NCBI GenBank assembly: GCA_002471825.1
Contig: DKQS01000009.1
Span: 124,001 to 188,000 of the forward strand
Origin: Flavobacteriaceae bacterium UBA7302
Lineage (GTDB): Bacteria > Bacteroidota > Bacteroidia > Flavobacteriales > Flavobacteriaceae
Length of the DNA stretch: 64,000 bases
Direction: 5' to 3'
Shown: positions 25,750 through 32,913 of the stretch, piece after piece
Numbering within the stretch: position 1 is the stretch's first letter
How the letters are laid out: every line of letters starts with the position of its first letter
Notes under the pieces: generated by a model
What the model saw: the letters and a program-made list of their open reading frames with translations, nothing else
What the model was told of the DNA's origin: nothing
The model's database searches: none
Translations under genes and position numbers: made by a program

Positions 25750-26704
25750 GACTATTCATTTTACTGTTAATTAAATCATCAAAGTATTTGATGGTTTTCT
25801 TAAGACCTTCATCAAGCATTACTTTTGGTTCCCAGTCTAACACCTGTTTGGCAAGCGTAATGTCTGGTTTACGCATCATTGGGTCATCTGATGGTAATGG
25901 TTTGTAGATGATTTTAGATTTTGAATTGGTTAACTCAATTACTTTTTGAGCCAATTCTAAAATGGTAAATTCCACTGGGTTACCGATGTTCACCGGACCT
26001 CTAAACGAATCAGGTGTATCCATCAATCGAATCATACCCTCTACTAGGTCATCAACAAATTGGAAACTTCTTGTTTGATCTCCTTTACCGTACACGGTAA
26101 TGTCTTGATTTTGAAGAGCCTGAATGATGAAGTTCGATACTACTCTACCATCATTTGGATGCATCTTCGGACCGTAGGTATTAAAGATTCTCACAATCTT
26201 GGTGTTCACACCATTTTGATAATTGTAATCTCTAAACAAGGTTTCAGCAGCTCGTTTTCCTTCGTCGTAACAAGAACGCTCACCCATTGGGTTTACATTC
26301 CCCCAATACGACTCTGGCTGTGGGTGTACTAATGGATTTCCATAAACCTCACTTGTAGAAGCTTGTAAAATCTTGGCGTTCACACGTTTTGCCAAACCTA
26401 ACATATTGATGGCTCCCATGACAGAAGTCTTAATGGTCTTTATTGGGTTGTACTGATAATGAATCGGTGATGCTGGACAAGCCAAGTTGTAGATCTCATC
26501 TACCTCAATCAAATATGGATTGATCACATCATGTCTGATAAATTCGAAATATGGATTCGAAAGTAAATGAACGATGTTTTGCTTGCGTCCAGTAAATAAA
26601 TTATCCATACAGTATACTTCATGGCCGTCGTTCAATAGTCTTTCGCACAAATGCGATCCGACAAACCCGGCACCTCCTGTTATAAGTATTCTCTTTTTAT
26701 CCAT
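25670..26704 (-). CDS. uxs: UDP-glucuronate decarboxylase (UDP-xylose synthase)
   Basis: A short-chain dehydrogenase/reductase that converts UDP-glucuronate to UDP-xylose, using NAD from the Ugd product. The sequence has GGAGFVGSHLCERLL, the catalytic YxxxK in SCYDEGKRAAE, and the UXS-specific NLACPASPIHYQYNPI and RIFNTYGPKMHPNDGR segments. The 344-residue length includes about 25 unusual C-terminal residues after KYFDDL, produced by reading into the receiver gene that starts within it. It follows ugd by 29 bp, giving a two-step route to UDP-xylose. Confidence 0.93.
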   Translation of the reverse strand: MDKKRILITGGAGFVGSHLCERLLNDGHEVYCMDNLFTGRKQNIVHLLSNPYFEFIRHDVINPYLIEVDEIYNLACPASPIHYQYNPIKTIKTSVMGAINMLGLAKRVNAKILQASTSEVYGNPLVHPQPESYWGNVNPMGERSCYDEGKRAAETLFRDYNYQNGVNTKIVRIFNTYGPKMHPNDGRVVSNFIIQALQNQDITVYGKGDQTRSFQFVDDLVEGMIRLMDTPDSFRGPVNIGNPVEFTILELAQKVIELTNSKSKIIYKPLPSDDPMMRKPDITLAKQVLDWEPKVMLDEGLKKTIKYFDDLINSKMNSHEEKDISSRRREVNEDTLRVLSELEV

Positions 26705-26733
26705 GATATTTATTTTTACTGTTAATGAATGAT

Positions 26734-28092
26734 TTATACTACAAACTCAAGTTTGTTCACCTTGTCAACTACGTTTGGACGAATACCAATACAGTAATAG
26801 TTGTATTCAAGATCTGTCATCTCTTCTTTATCGAAGATGTTTCTTCCGTCAAATATGGTTGAAGCATTCATCAATCGCTTCATAATATTGAAGTTCGGTA
26901 GTCTAAACTCAGACCATTCCGTTAATACTGCCAAACAGTCGGCATCAATCAATGCTTCGTATTGATCTGGACAATAAGTAATGCTATCACCAAAGTGATG
27001 CTTTGCTTCTTCCATAGCCACTGGATCATAAGCTCTTACTGTAGCTCCAGCTTCTAACAAACGGCTAATAATTTCTAAAGCAGGTGCTTCACGCATGTCA
27101 TCCGTTTTAGGTTTGAAGGAAAGACCCCAAATAGCGATGGTTTTTCCAGCCAAGTTACCGTCGTAATGTGCATAGATTTTGTCAAACAATACTGTTTTCT
27201 GAGCTTGGTTTACTTCTTCAACAGCTTTTAAAACTTTCAATTCATAGTTATTCTTCCCAGCAGTCTTAATTAAGGCTTTCACATCTTTAGGGAAACATGA
27301 TCCACCGTATCCAATACCTGGATAAATGAACTTAGGACCAATACGTCCGTCAGATCCGATACCTCTTCTTACATTGTTTACATCTGCTCCAACAATCTCA
27401 CACAAGTTGGCGATATCATTGATAAAACTAATCTTAGTAGCAAGCATTGAGTTCGCTGCATACTTAGTCATTTCAGCAGAAACGATATCCATGAATAAAA
27501 TTGGATGACCGTTTAATGTAAATGGTTTGTATAATCTTTTTAATAATTTTTCAGCTTTCGCTCCTTCCGTACCAACAACAATTCTGTCTGGTTTCATAAA
27601 GTCATTGATCGCTGCACCTTCTTTCAAGAATTCTGGGTTTGAAGCCACATCAAATTCGATGTCTACACCTCTTTTATCCAATTCTTCTTGAACGGCGTTT
27701 TTAACTTTAATGGAAGTTCCAACGGGTACTGTACTCTTTGTTACAATCAGTTTGTAATCTTCCATATGTTTACCACACTCTCTAGCTACTGCTAAAACGT
27801 GTTTTAAGTCTGCACTACCATCTTCATCTGGTGGTGTACCCACACTAATAAATACTACATCTGAAGTCTCGAGTTCGTTAGCCAAACTTGTTGAGAAATT
27901 CAAACGGTTCTTTTTCATGTTACGCATAATCATCTCTTCCAACCCTGGTTCGTAGATTGGAATGATGCCTTTCTTTAAGTTTTCGATTTTCTTTTGGTCT
28001 ATATCAACACATACTACGTCAATACCTACTTCCGAAAAACAAGCGCCAGTAACTAATCCTACATAACCGCTTCCTACAATTGCTATTTTCAT
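26734..28092 (-). CDS. ugd: UDP-glucose 6-dehydrogenase
   Basis: The enzyme oxidises UDP-glucose to UDP-glucuronate with two NAD. Motifs include the N-terminal Rossmann GSGYVGLVTGACF, the catalytic Cys in GGSCFPKDVKAL, and the C-terminal UDP-binding domain with WGLSFKPKTDDMREAP. The 452-residue length is normal. It is first in the ugd-uxs-receiver-sugar transferase operon, with its own direct-repeat promoter, and is divergent from galE. Together these supply UDP-GlcA, UDP-Xyl and UDP-Gal for the polymer. Confidence 0.96.
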   Translation of the reverse strand: MKIAIVGSGYVGLVTGACFSEVGIDVVCVDIDQKKIENLKKGIIPIYEPGLEEMIMRNMKKNRLNFSTSLANELETSDVVFISVGTPPDEDGSADLKHVLAVARECGKHMEDYKLIVTKSTVPVGTSIKVKNAVQEELDKRGVDIEFDVASNPEFLKEGAAINDFMKPDRIVVGTEGAKAEKLLKRLYKPFTLNGHPILFMDIVSAEMTKYAANSMLATKISFINDIANLCEIVGADVNNVRRGIGSDGRIGPKFIYPGIGYGGSCFPKDVKALIKTAGKNNYELKVLKAVEEVNQAQKTVLFDKIYAHYDGNLAGKTIAIWGLSFKPKTDDMREAPALEIISRLLEAGATVRAYDPVAMEEAKHHFGDSITYCPDQYEALIDADCLAVLTEWSEFRLPNFNIMKRLMNASTIFDGRNIFDKEEMTDLEYNYYCIGIRPNVVDKVNKLEFVV

Positions 28093-28120
28093 AATCTTGA
28101 GATTTTAATTAAACTTGATA

Positions 28121-28188
28121 CAAACCTACGACCGAGATTGACCTCCAATTCATAATTATCGATGAATGACTAGGATGTGTAGTTCAAT
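28121..28188 (-). promoter_or_regulatory. LytTR-type direct-repeat promoter of the ugd operon
   Basis: The plus-strand repeats ATCGATGAAT (28158-28167) and GTAGTTCAAT (28179-28188) start 21 bp apart. Exactly 29 nt separate the proximal repeat from the -7 element TAGGTTTG (minus strand, 28121-28128). The distal repeat is the most divergent of the set (8 of 10 matches). The leader would be about 23 nt. Confidence 0.7.
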
Positions 28189-28335
28189 AGACAAATTTTT
28201 GCAGATAAGCCAAAAAAGGTCATTTCGTCGGGTAAAAAGACGGTAATCCATCAATTTTGGCTCTTATACACCAATATTGAAAGAAAATGAGCAGCAATGA
28301 ATACCTTATATATATAGGTAGTCATAAATTGGTCG

Positions 28336-28402
28336 ATTCATCTACACTAAGCATCATTTCATCGAACTTAAATTCCACGCTTTTACATTCCCCATAAATT
28401 TG
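28336..28402 (+). promoter_or_regulatory. LytTR-type direct-repeat promoter of galE
   Basis: In the gene's orientation the repeats are ATTCATCTAC (28336-28345) and TTTCATCGAA (28357-28366), 21 bp apart. Then come 28 nt to the -7 element TAAATTTG (28395-28402). The arrangement relative to the gene is the same as at the minus-strand promoters although the gene points the other way, so the box has a defined orientation. No TTG -33 element is visible. Confidence 0.78.
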
Positions 28403-28431
28403 TAGGGAAATCAATTTTTAAATTAAAAGTC

Positions 28432-29490
28432 ATGTCTAGAATAGTAGTAACAGGCGGTCTCGGTTTTATAGGATCTCATACAGTAGTTGAGTTATTGAGT
28501 AACAATTACGACGTTGTTATTATCGATAACCTTTCGAACTCCTCTACCGACGTAATGAACGGAATTAAAAATATCACTGGAAAAGAACCTGAACTGCACC
28601 TATTCGATTTGAACGACCAGGTAAAAGTTCTAGACTTTTTCAAAAACAATAAGGACATCGCAGGTATCATCCACTTTGCGGCATACAAAGCGGTAGGCGA
28701 AAGTGTTCAATTACCGATTAAATACTACGAAAATAATTTGTTCTCATTAGTGAATATCATGAAAGCGGTGAATGAGTTTAACCTAAACTTAAATTTCATT
28801 TTTAGCTCTTCATGTACGGTTTACGGTCAGGCAGAAGTACAACCTGTAGATGAAAATACGCCTTCACAACCAGCAGAATCTCCCTATGGAAATACAAAAC
28901 AAATCTGTGAGGAGATTTTAAGAGATTATACGGTGAGCGCAGATAACCTAAACATTATTTCCTTGCGCTACTTCAACCCGATTGGAGCACATCCAACATC
29001 AGAAATTGGCGAACTTCCACTTGGAAAACCCAATTGTTTGGTTCCTTATTTAACACAAAGTGTTGCTGGTGTATTAGGTCAATTAACAGTTTTTGGTGAT
29101 GATTACAACACTCCAGACGGGACTTGCTTGCGTGATTATATCGATGTGATCGATTTATCGAAAGCCCATGTTGCTGCCCTTCAAAAACTTGAGAATGGTA
29201 AGGACAATCCAAAATACGATGTATTCAATTTAGGAACTGGAAACGGAACCTCTGTATTGGAAGTGATTCAAACCTTTGAAAACGCTACTGGTGAAAAAGT
29301 GAATTATCGAATAGGGCCTCGGAGATCTGGTGATGTGGAATCCGTTTATGCACGCACCGATAAGGCCTTTGAATTATTGAATTGGACGGCAACCACTCCA
29401 TTATCAGAATCTCTAATCAATGCCTGGAATTGGGAACAAAAAATTAGAGGTATCAAAAAAGAACAGAATGTACTGCAAAGTACTATGTAA
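28432..29490 (+). CDS. galE: UDP-glucose 4-epimerase
   Basis: The enzyme interconverts UDP-glucose and UDP-galactose with bound NAD. Motifs: GGLGFIGSHTVVELL at the N-terminus, IHFAAYKAVGES, SSSCTVYG, catalytic YxxxK in SPYGNTKQ, and RYFNPIGAHPTSEIGE. The 352-residue length is normal. It is the only plus-strand gene in the polysaccharide region, transcribed divergently from ugd from a promoter with the same direct-repeat box. Confidence 0.96.
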   Translation: MSRIVVTGGLGFIGSHTVVELLSNNYDVVIIDNLSNSSTDVMNGIKNITGKEPELHLFDLNDQVKVLDFFKNNKDIAGIIHFAAYKAVGESVQLPIKYYENNLFSLVNIMKAVNEFNLNLNFIFSSSCTVYGQAEVQPVDENTPSQPAESPYGNTKQICEEILRDYTVSADNLNIISLRYFNPIGAHPTSEIGELPLGKPNCLVPYLTQSVAGVLGQLTVFGDDYNTPDGTCLRDYIDVIDLSKAHVAALQKLENGKDNPKYDVFNLGTGNGTSVLEVIQTFENATGEKVNYRIGPRRSGDVESVYARTDKAFELLNWTATTPLSESLINAWNWEQKIRGIKKEQNVLQSTM

Positions 29491-29510
29491 CCCCCATCTA
29501 TTTAAGCAAC

Positions 29511-29541
29511 AAAAAGGGAGTCAATTTTTGACTCCCTTTTT
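29511..29541. terminator. Bidirectional terminator between galE and the LytTR gene
   Basis: A perfect 13-bp inverted repeat (AAAAAGGGAGTCA / TGACTCCCTTTTT) with a short loop gives T runs on both strands. It serves convergent galE and the 29559-30275 gene. Confidence 0.92.
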
Positions 29542-29558
29542 CTTTATGTTTTATATGT

Positions 29559-30275
29559 TTACAATAAGTTCAAGCGTTTCCGCAACTCATTTCTATTTCC
29601 TTTACTAACCGGAATCACATCTCGTTTGATCAAAACACTATTGTCTTCAATATCCACAATCTTGTCAATATTTATGACGAAAGATCGGTGTACTTTTAAG
29701 AATTTATCCTTTGGTAATTTTTCCTCAATACGCTTTAAAGGACAATGAACTACAAAATTCTTTTTGTCTGTTTTGATTTTGATATAATCTCCTTTGGCCT
29801 CCACGATATCGATACTTGGAATATCAATCTTCACCAATCTTCTATCAATATTCACGTAGAGTTTGTCATCTGTAATGGTTTGCTCCCCATTGGTAGACGG
29901 TTTGGCAACATTTTCTTTCTTTGCGTAACGCTTCTTAATTCGCTCAAACATTTTTTTGAAGCGATCAAATTCAATAGGCTTTACAATATAATCGACAATA
30001 AAATCATATTCATAGGCCTCCACAGCAAAGTTTCTGTCAGAACTGATCATCACAATTTTTGGCGGACTCTTAATCGTTTCAATAAGGTCAAAGCCACTAA
30101 ACTCAGGCATATGAATGTCAAGAAACATCAATTCAACCTCATTTTTGTTGAGGAACTTAATGGCCTGCATGGCATTTGAAAAGGATCCAACAATCTCAAT
30201 AGCCGGAATTTGATCCGCCATATGTCGAATGATTTCCCTAGATAATTGCTCGTCGTCTACGATGATACTCTTCAT
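29559..30275 (-). CDS. LytTR-family response regulator (module B)
   Basis: A receiver domain (Asp7-Asp8, phospho-acceptor Asp53 in FLDIHMPEFSG, Lys in DYIVKPIEF) is joined to a LytTR DNA-binding domain (about residues 135-238) with VEAKGDYIKIKT, FLKVHRSFVINIDKI and VLIKRDVIPVSKG. LytTR domains bind pairs of about 9-10 bp direct repeats one to two helical turns apart. It is closely related to the regulator at 31786-32496, so both may bind the same sites. It is the last gene of the receiver-Hpt-LytTR operon and is the likely controller of the direct-repeat promoters around it (inference). Confidence 0.93.
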   Translation of the reverse strand: MKSIIVDDEQLSREIIRHMADQIPAIEIVGSFSNAMQAIKFLNKNEVELMFLDIHMPEFSGFDLIETIKSPPKIVMISSDRNFAVEAYEYDFIVDYIVKPIEFDRFKKMFERIKKRYAKKENVAKPSTNGEQTITDDKLYVNIDRRLVKIDIPSIDIVEAKGDYIKIKTDKKNFVVHCPLKRIEEKLPKDKFLKVHRSFVINIDKIVDIEDNSVLIKRDVIPVSKGNRNELRKRLNLL

Positions 30276-30283
30276 TCTCTTCT

Positions 30284-30601
30284 TTAATTTGAATTTAAGT
30301 ATTCAGTCATAATTGGCAGCATGCTCTCAAAATACTGCTGCTGATTTAAATCTGATTCTAACAGGCCTATTTCATATTTATTGGCCAGTGCATAGCTCTT
30401 TTCCAAACCCAGCATGCCCATCTTATGCTTGATGCGATGCACATAAAGCTTGGCTTGTGGATAGTCTTTTTTATTTAAATTTTCGAAGTACAAATCAATA
30501 TCTTCTACTAACTCAGTTCGCAAAATATCTAGCAACTGCTTTTTAAAAGCCTCATCGCCTTTGGCAAAGGCATCTAGATATGATGAATTTGGTTGTTCCA
30601 T
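30284..30601 (-). CDS. Stand-alone Hpt phosphotransfer protein (module B)
   Basis: A 105-residue all-helical protein with the Hpt histidine at His55 in YVHRIKHKMGMLGL; the usual glycine of the HxxKG motif is replaced by His, the same as in the paralogue at 32493. It shuttles phosphate between a kinase or receiver and the LytTR regulator that follows 8 bp later. It begins MEQPNSSYLDAF, very like the other Hpt (MEQPTLDYINRL), which shows module duplication. Confidence 0.82.
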   Translation of the reverse strand: MEQPNSSYLDAFAKGDEAFKKQLLDILRTELVEDIDLYFENLNKKDYPQAKLYVHRIKHKMGMLGLEKSYALANKYEIGLLESDLNQQQYFESMLPIMTEYLNSN

Positions 30602-30624
30602 TTTGTTGGGGGTTTAGAAACTAC

Positions 30625-31032
30625 TTAGGAGGTTACAGGTATTGATTCTGCTTCACTCCAATAATCTACAATTAAATTAATTCGCCTTTCATAATCTTGA
30701 AAGCGCAAGGGCTTTAAAAAATACCCAGATATTCCTAAGGCAAGTACTTCTTCCAAATCTCTTGGGTTTACAGTAGTTGTCATTACAACACAAGGAATTC
30801 TTTGTTGGTTATTTCCAGCATTTAGTTGTTTTAAAAATTCAATGCCATTGGTATCTGGCATGTTCAAGTCCATCACAATTAAATCTGGAGTAAGGGTCGT
30901 TAATAGGTCTAGTGCTTCACTACCGTTTTTAGCAATGGTCACCTTATGATTGGTAGATTTCAAGGCTCTATTAAACTTAATGTGTTCAATAGTATCGTCA
31001 TCAAGTAGTAAAATGTGTAATTCTTTTTTCAT
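30625..31032 (-). CDS. Single-domain response regulator, Rcp1-like (module B)
   Basis: A 135-residue receiver with the acidic cluster at residues 11-13 (LLLDDDTIEH), phospho-acceptor Asp55 (VMDLNMPDTNG) and Lys in GYFLKPLRF. It is the first gene of module B and resembles the first gene of module A (35453-35866), including the LKPL and YW ends. There is no output domain, so it likely acts as a phosphate intermediate or protein-binding switch. The 197-bp upstream region contains one good half-site (TTCGGTGAAT at 31081) but no clear partner. Confidence 0.88.
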   Translation of the reverse strand: MKKELHILLLDDDTIEHIKFNRALKSTNHKVTIAKNGSEALDLLTTLTPDLIVMDLNMPDTNGIEFLKQLNAGNNQQRIPCVVMTTTVNPRDLEEVLALGISGYFLKPLRFQDYERRINLIVDYWSEAESIPVTS

Positions 31033-31229
31033 ATCTAGAACCTTAGAGACTTCAATCTACAAAAAAAGTTTGGACTCTATTTCGGTGAATAATCCTATTC
31101 ATACAGACCAAAGGTTGCTTCTTGTAGGAGAAAAGTCGCAACTAGTTACATAAAGATACTTCAAAAAATTGAAATGTAACCAATGGCTCGGTCAATAATT
31201 TGATGATAAAAGGCTAGAGTCAAGGAGTT

Positions 31230-31670
31230 CTATGCTGGCTTTCGCAATAGAAAATCCTCTAAACGGTAAATATTGTTGTAGTGCACATAGCGATTGGAAA
31301 ACACCTGTAATTCACTTAAATCGTCCTTCGGGGACAAAGCCTTTAACTCGTGTTTAAAAGCGTTAAAGGTATGAATTTGTTCAATGGTATTGGCGTATAG
31401 AATAAATTTGAAGTCCCTTCTTCGCTGCAATAATCGAACACCATTTTTGATGATTAACTTCTCTTTGGACGGACGTTTGATATTGATAAAAGAGGTATTC
31501 ACTTCAAGCTCTTTTATTTTTTCTTCGATGAAGTATAAATTTTCGTCAGGCTCACGATGCAGTACAAAACACAATCCTTTGATATCGGATTCAATTTCCT
31601 TTAATAAGTCAAAAGTTTGATGATCGAGAATGTCATCTAGGGTGATATTTGAGAGTATTAATGCGAACAT
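31230..31670 (-). CDS. Orphan protein resembling a non-catalytic GT2 fold (paralogue of 11302-11769)
   Basis: The 146-residue protein is not in a family I can name. It shares strand order and phrases with the orphan in the glycosyltransferase operon: an N-terminal strand FALILSNITLDD, CFVLHREPDE, SFINIKRPSKE, KNGVRLLQRR and FKFILYANTIE. The pattern resembles a family 2 glycosyltransferase nucleotide-binding half without the DXD motif. It has its own direct-repeat promoter although it stands between two regulatory modules. This ties it to the polysaccharide regulon and suggests a regulatory partner role (inference). Confidence 0.55.
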   Translation of the reverse strand: MFALILSNITLDDILDHQTFDLLKEIESDIKGLCFVLHREPDENLYFIEEKIKELEVNTSFINIKRPSKEKLIIKNGVRLLQRRRDFKFILYANTIEQIHTFNAFKHELKALSPKDDLSELQVFSNRYVHYNNIYRLEDFLLRKPA

Positions 31671-31697
31671 TAGGGGTTCTTTTGTATTCTAATAACT

Positions 31698-31786
31698 CAA
31701 AAATAAGCGACAAAGATGGATTAAAACTCCATTTCAGGTTTAAGCCAACTCAAGTTGCGACGAGATGCAATAAATATTAGACGACT
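31698..31786 (-). promoter_or_regulatory. LytTR-type direct-repeat promoter of the 31230-31670 gene
   Basis: The plus-strand repeats TGCGACGAGA (31756-31765) and TTAGACGACT (31777-31786) start 21 bp apart; the second overlaps the stop codon of the LytTR gene. Fifty nt separate the proximal repeat from the -7 element TATTTTTG (minus strand, 31698-31705). This is the same 50-nt gap as at lruC. The repeats are weaker (7 and 9 of 10 matches). The leader would be about 22 nt. Confidence 0.6.
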
Positions 31787-32496
31787 TACAAAAGATCCAA
31801 TCTTCTCATCAGTTCTGGACGTTTTGATCTACTGATCGGAATAACGTCTCTTTCTATCAATACGCTATTATCTTCGATATCGATGATCTTCTTGAGATTG
31901 ATGATATAAGACCTGTGTATCTTGAGAAACATACTCGGCGGAAGCTTGTCCTCTATCTTTTTTAATGTAGAATGTACTCGGTAATTTTGTTCCTCTGTTT
32001 TGATGTGGATGTAATCTCCTTTGGCTTCCACTAAGTACACCGAGGCTGGGTTGATTTTAATTAACCTCCGATCAATGTTCACATAAAAGTCGCTTTCTAC
32101 TGAGTTCGGTGTCACCGATTTAGAAGCGAACTTCGAGGGCTCAATCACCTTGTTTTCAGCCTTTTGAACGGCTTTATCAAAACGTGATGATTCAATAGGT
32201 TTTAATAAGTAATCCACAATAAAATCGTATTCAAATGCCTTCAATGCAAACTGAGGATCTGAGGTAGTAAGAATGATTTTTGGTGGATTCTTTAAGGTTT
32301 TTATGAGGTCAAATCCATTGAAGTCTGGCATGTGAATATCCAGAAAAATGAGATCTACGTCATTTTCATTTAAATATTTTATAGCAGGAAGGGCACTTGA
32401 ATAAGAGCCCTTTATTTTTAATGATCCATTTTCTTCGCATAAAACCTTTAAGATTTCTCTTGCGATTTTTTCGTCGTCAATAATTAGACAATTCAC
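31786..32496 (-). CDS. LytTR-family response regulator (module A)
   Basis: A receiver domain (phospho-acceptor Asp53 in FLDIHMPDFNG; Lys in DYLLKPIESSRF) is fused to a LytTR domain with VEAKGDYIHIKT, FLKIHRSYIINLKKI and VLIERDVIPISR. The LytTR domain is nearly identical in pattern to that of the 29559 regulator. It overlaps the Hpt gene by 4 bp (ATGA), so it is translationally coupled. It is the terminal output of the H-NOX-kinase-Hpt module and the best candidate for the NO-responsive activator of the polysaccharide promoters. Confidence 0.93.
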   Translation of the reverse strand: MNCLIIDDEKIAREILKVLCEENGSLKIKGSYSSALPAIKYLNENDVDLIFLDIHMPDFNGFDLIKTLKNPPKIILTTSDPQFALKAFEYDFIVDYLLKPIESSRFDKAVQKAENKVIEPSKFASKSVTPNSVESDFYVNIDRRLIKINPASVYLVEAKGDYIHIKTEEQNYRVHSTLKKIEDKLPPSMFLKIHRSYIINLKKIIDIEDNSVLIERDVIPISRSKRPELMRRLDLL

Positions 32497-32810
32497 AATG
32501 TTTTAATAAAATTAGAAATTACGGTTAATACTTCATCAAATTCCTCTTTGAGCTCAAATGAATTTTTTCTCAAATTCTGCTCAAAACGATTGGCCGTTTG
32601 ATAACTATCCTCCAAACCAAACACATTAATCTTGTGTTTCAATCGGTGAACGCTTTCTTCAATCAATCGGTAATCCTTTTCTTGAACACTCGAGTCATAA
32701 GATGCTCTTTCAACTGGAAACTCTTTTTTTATCACACCGATAAGGGTATTGAATATACCTTCATCACCGTTCGATAATCTGTTTATGTAATCTAATGTAG
32801 GCTGCTCCAT
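32493..32810 (-). CDS. Stand-alone Hpt phosphotransfer protein (module A)
   Basis: A 105-residue helical protein with the phospho-accepting His55 in SVHRLKHKINVFGL, again with His in place of the Gly of HxxKG. It should relay phosphate from the kinase-receiver pair to the LytTR regulator whose start it overlaps by 4 bp. It begins 103 bp after the kinase gene; that gap holds a TATATTTA element and might allow extra transcription. Confidence 0.82.
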   Translation of the reverse strand: MEQPTLDYINRLSNGDEGIFNTLIGVIKKEFPVERASYDSSVQEKDYRLIEESVHRLKHKINVFGLEDSYQTANRFEQNLRKNSFELKEEFDEVLTVISNFIKTL

Positions 32811-32913
32811 AACAATCTGTTTTTAAGATGAAACAATAATTTATCCTCACATCATAATTCAGGTCTCCTGTAACTCTAAATATAATGAAAAAAAATAAAA
32901 AATGGAAGTAAAA

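Noticed and set aside
31033..31229. Possible eighth direct-repeat promoter before module B (half-site TTCGGTGAAT at 31081).
   Set aside because: The partner position at 21-22 bp matches only about 6 of 10 bases, and no TAnnTTTG lies at 28-29 or 49-50 nt. One good half-site alone is not enough.
32811..32913. Separate promoter between the kinase and the Hpt gene.
   Set aside because: A TATATTTA element is present, but it misses the final G of the -7 consensus and has no -33 partner or direct-repeat box.
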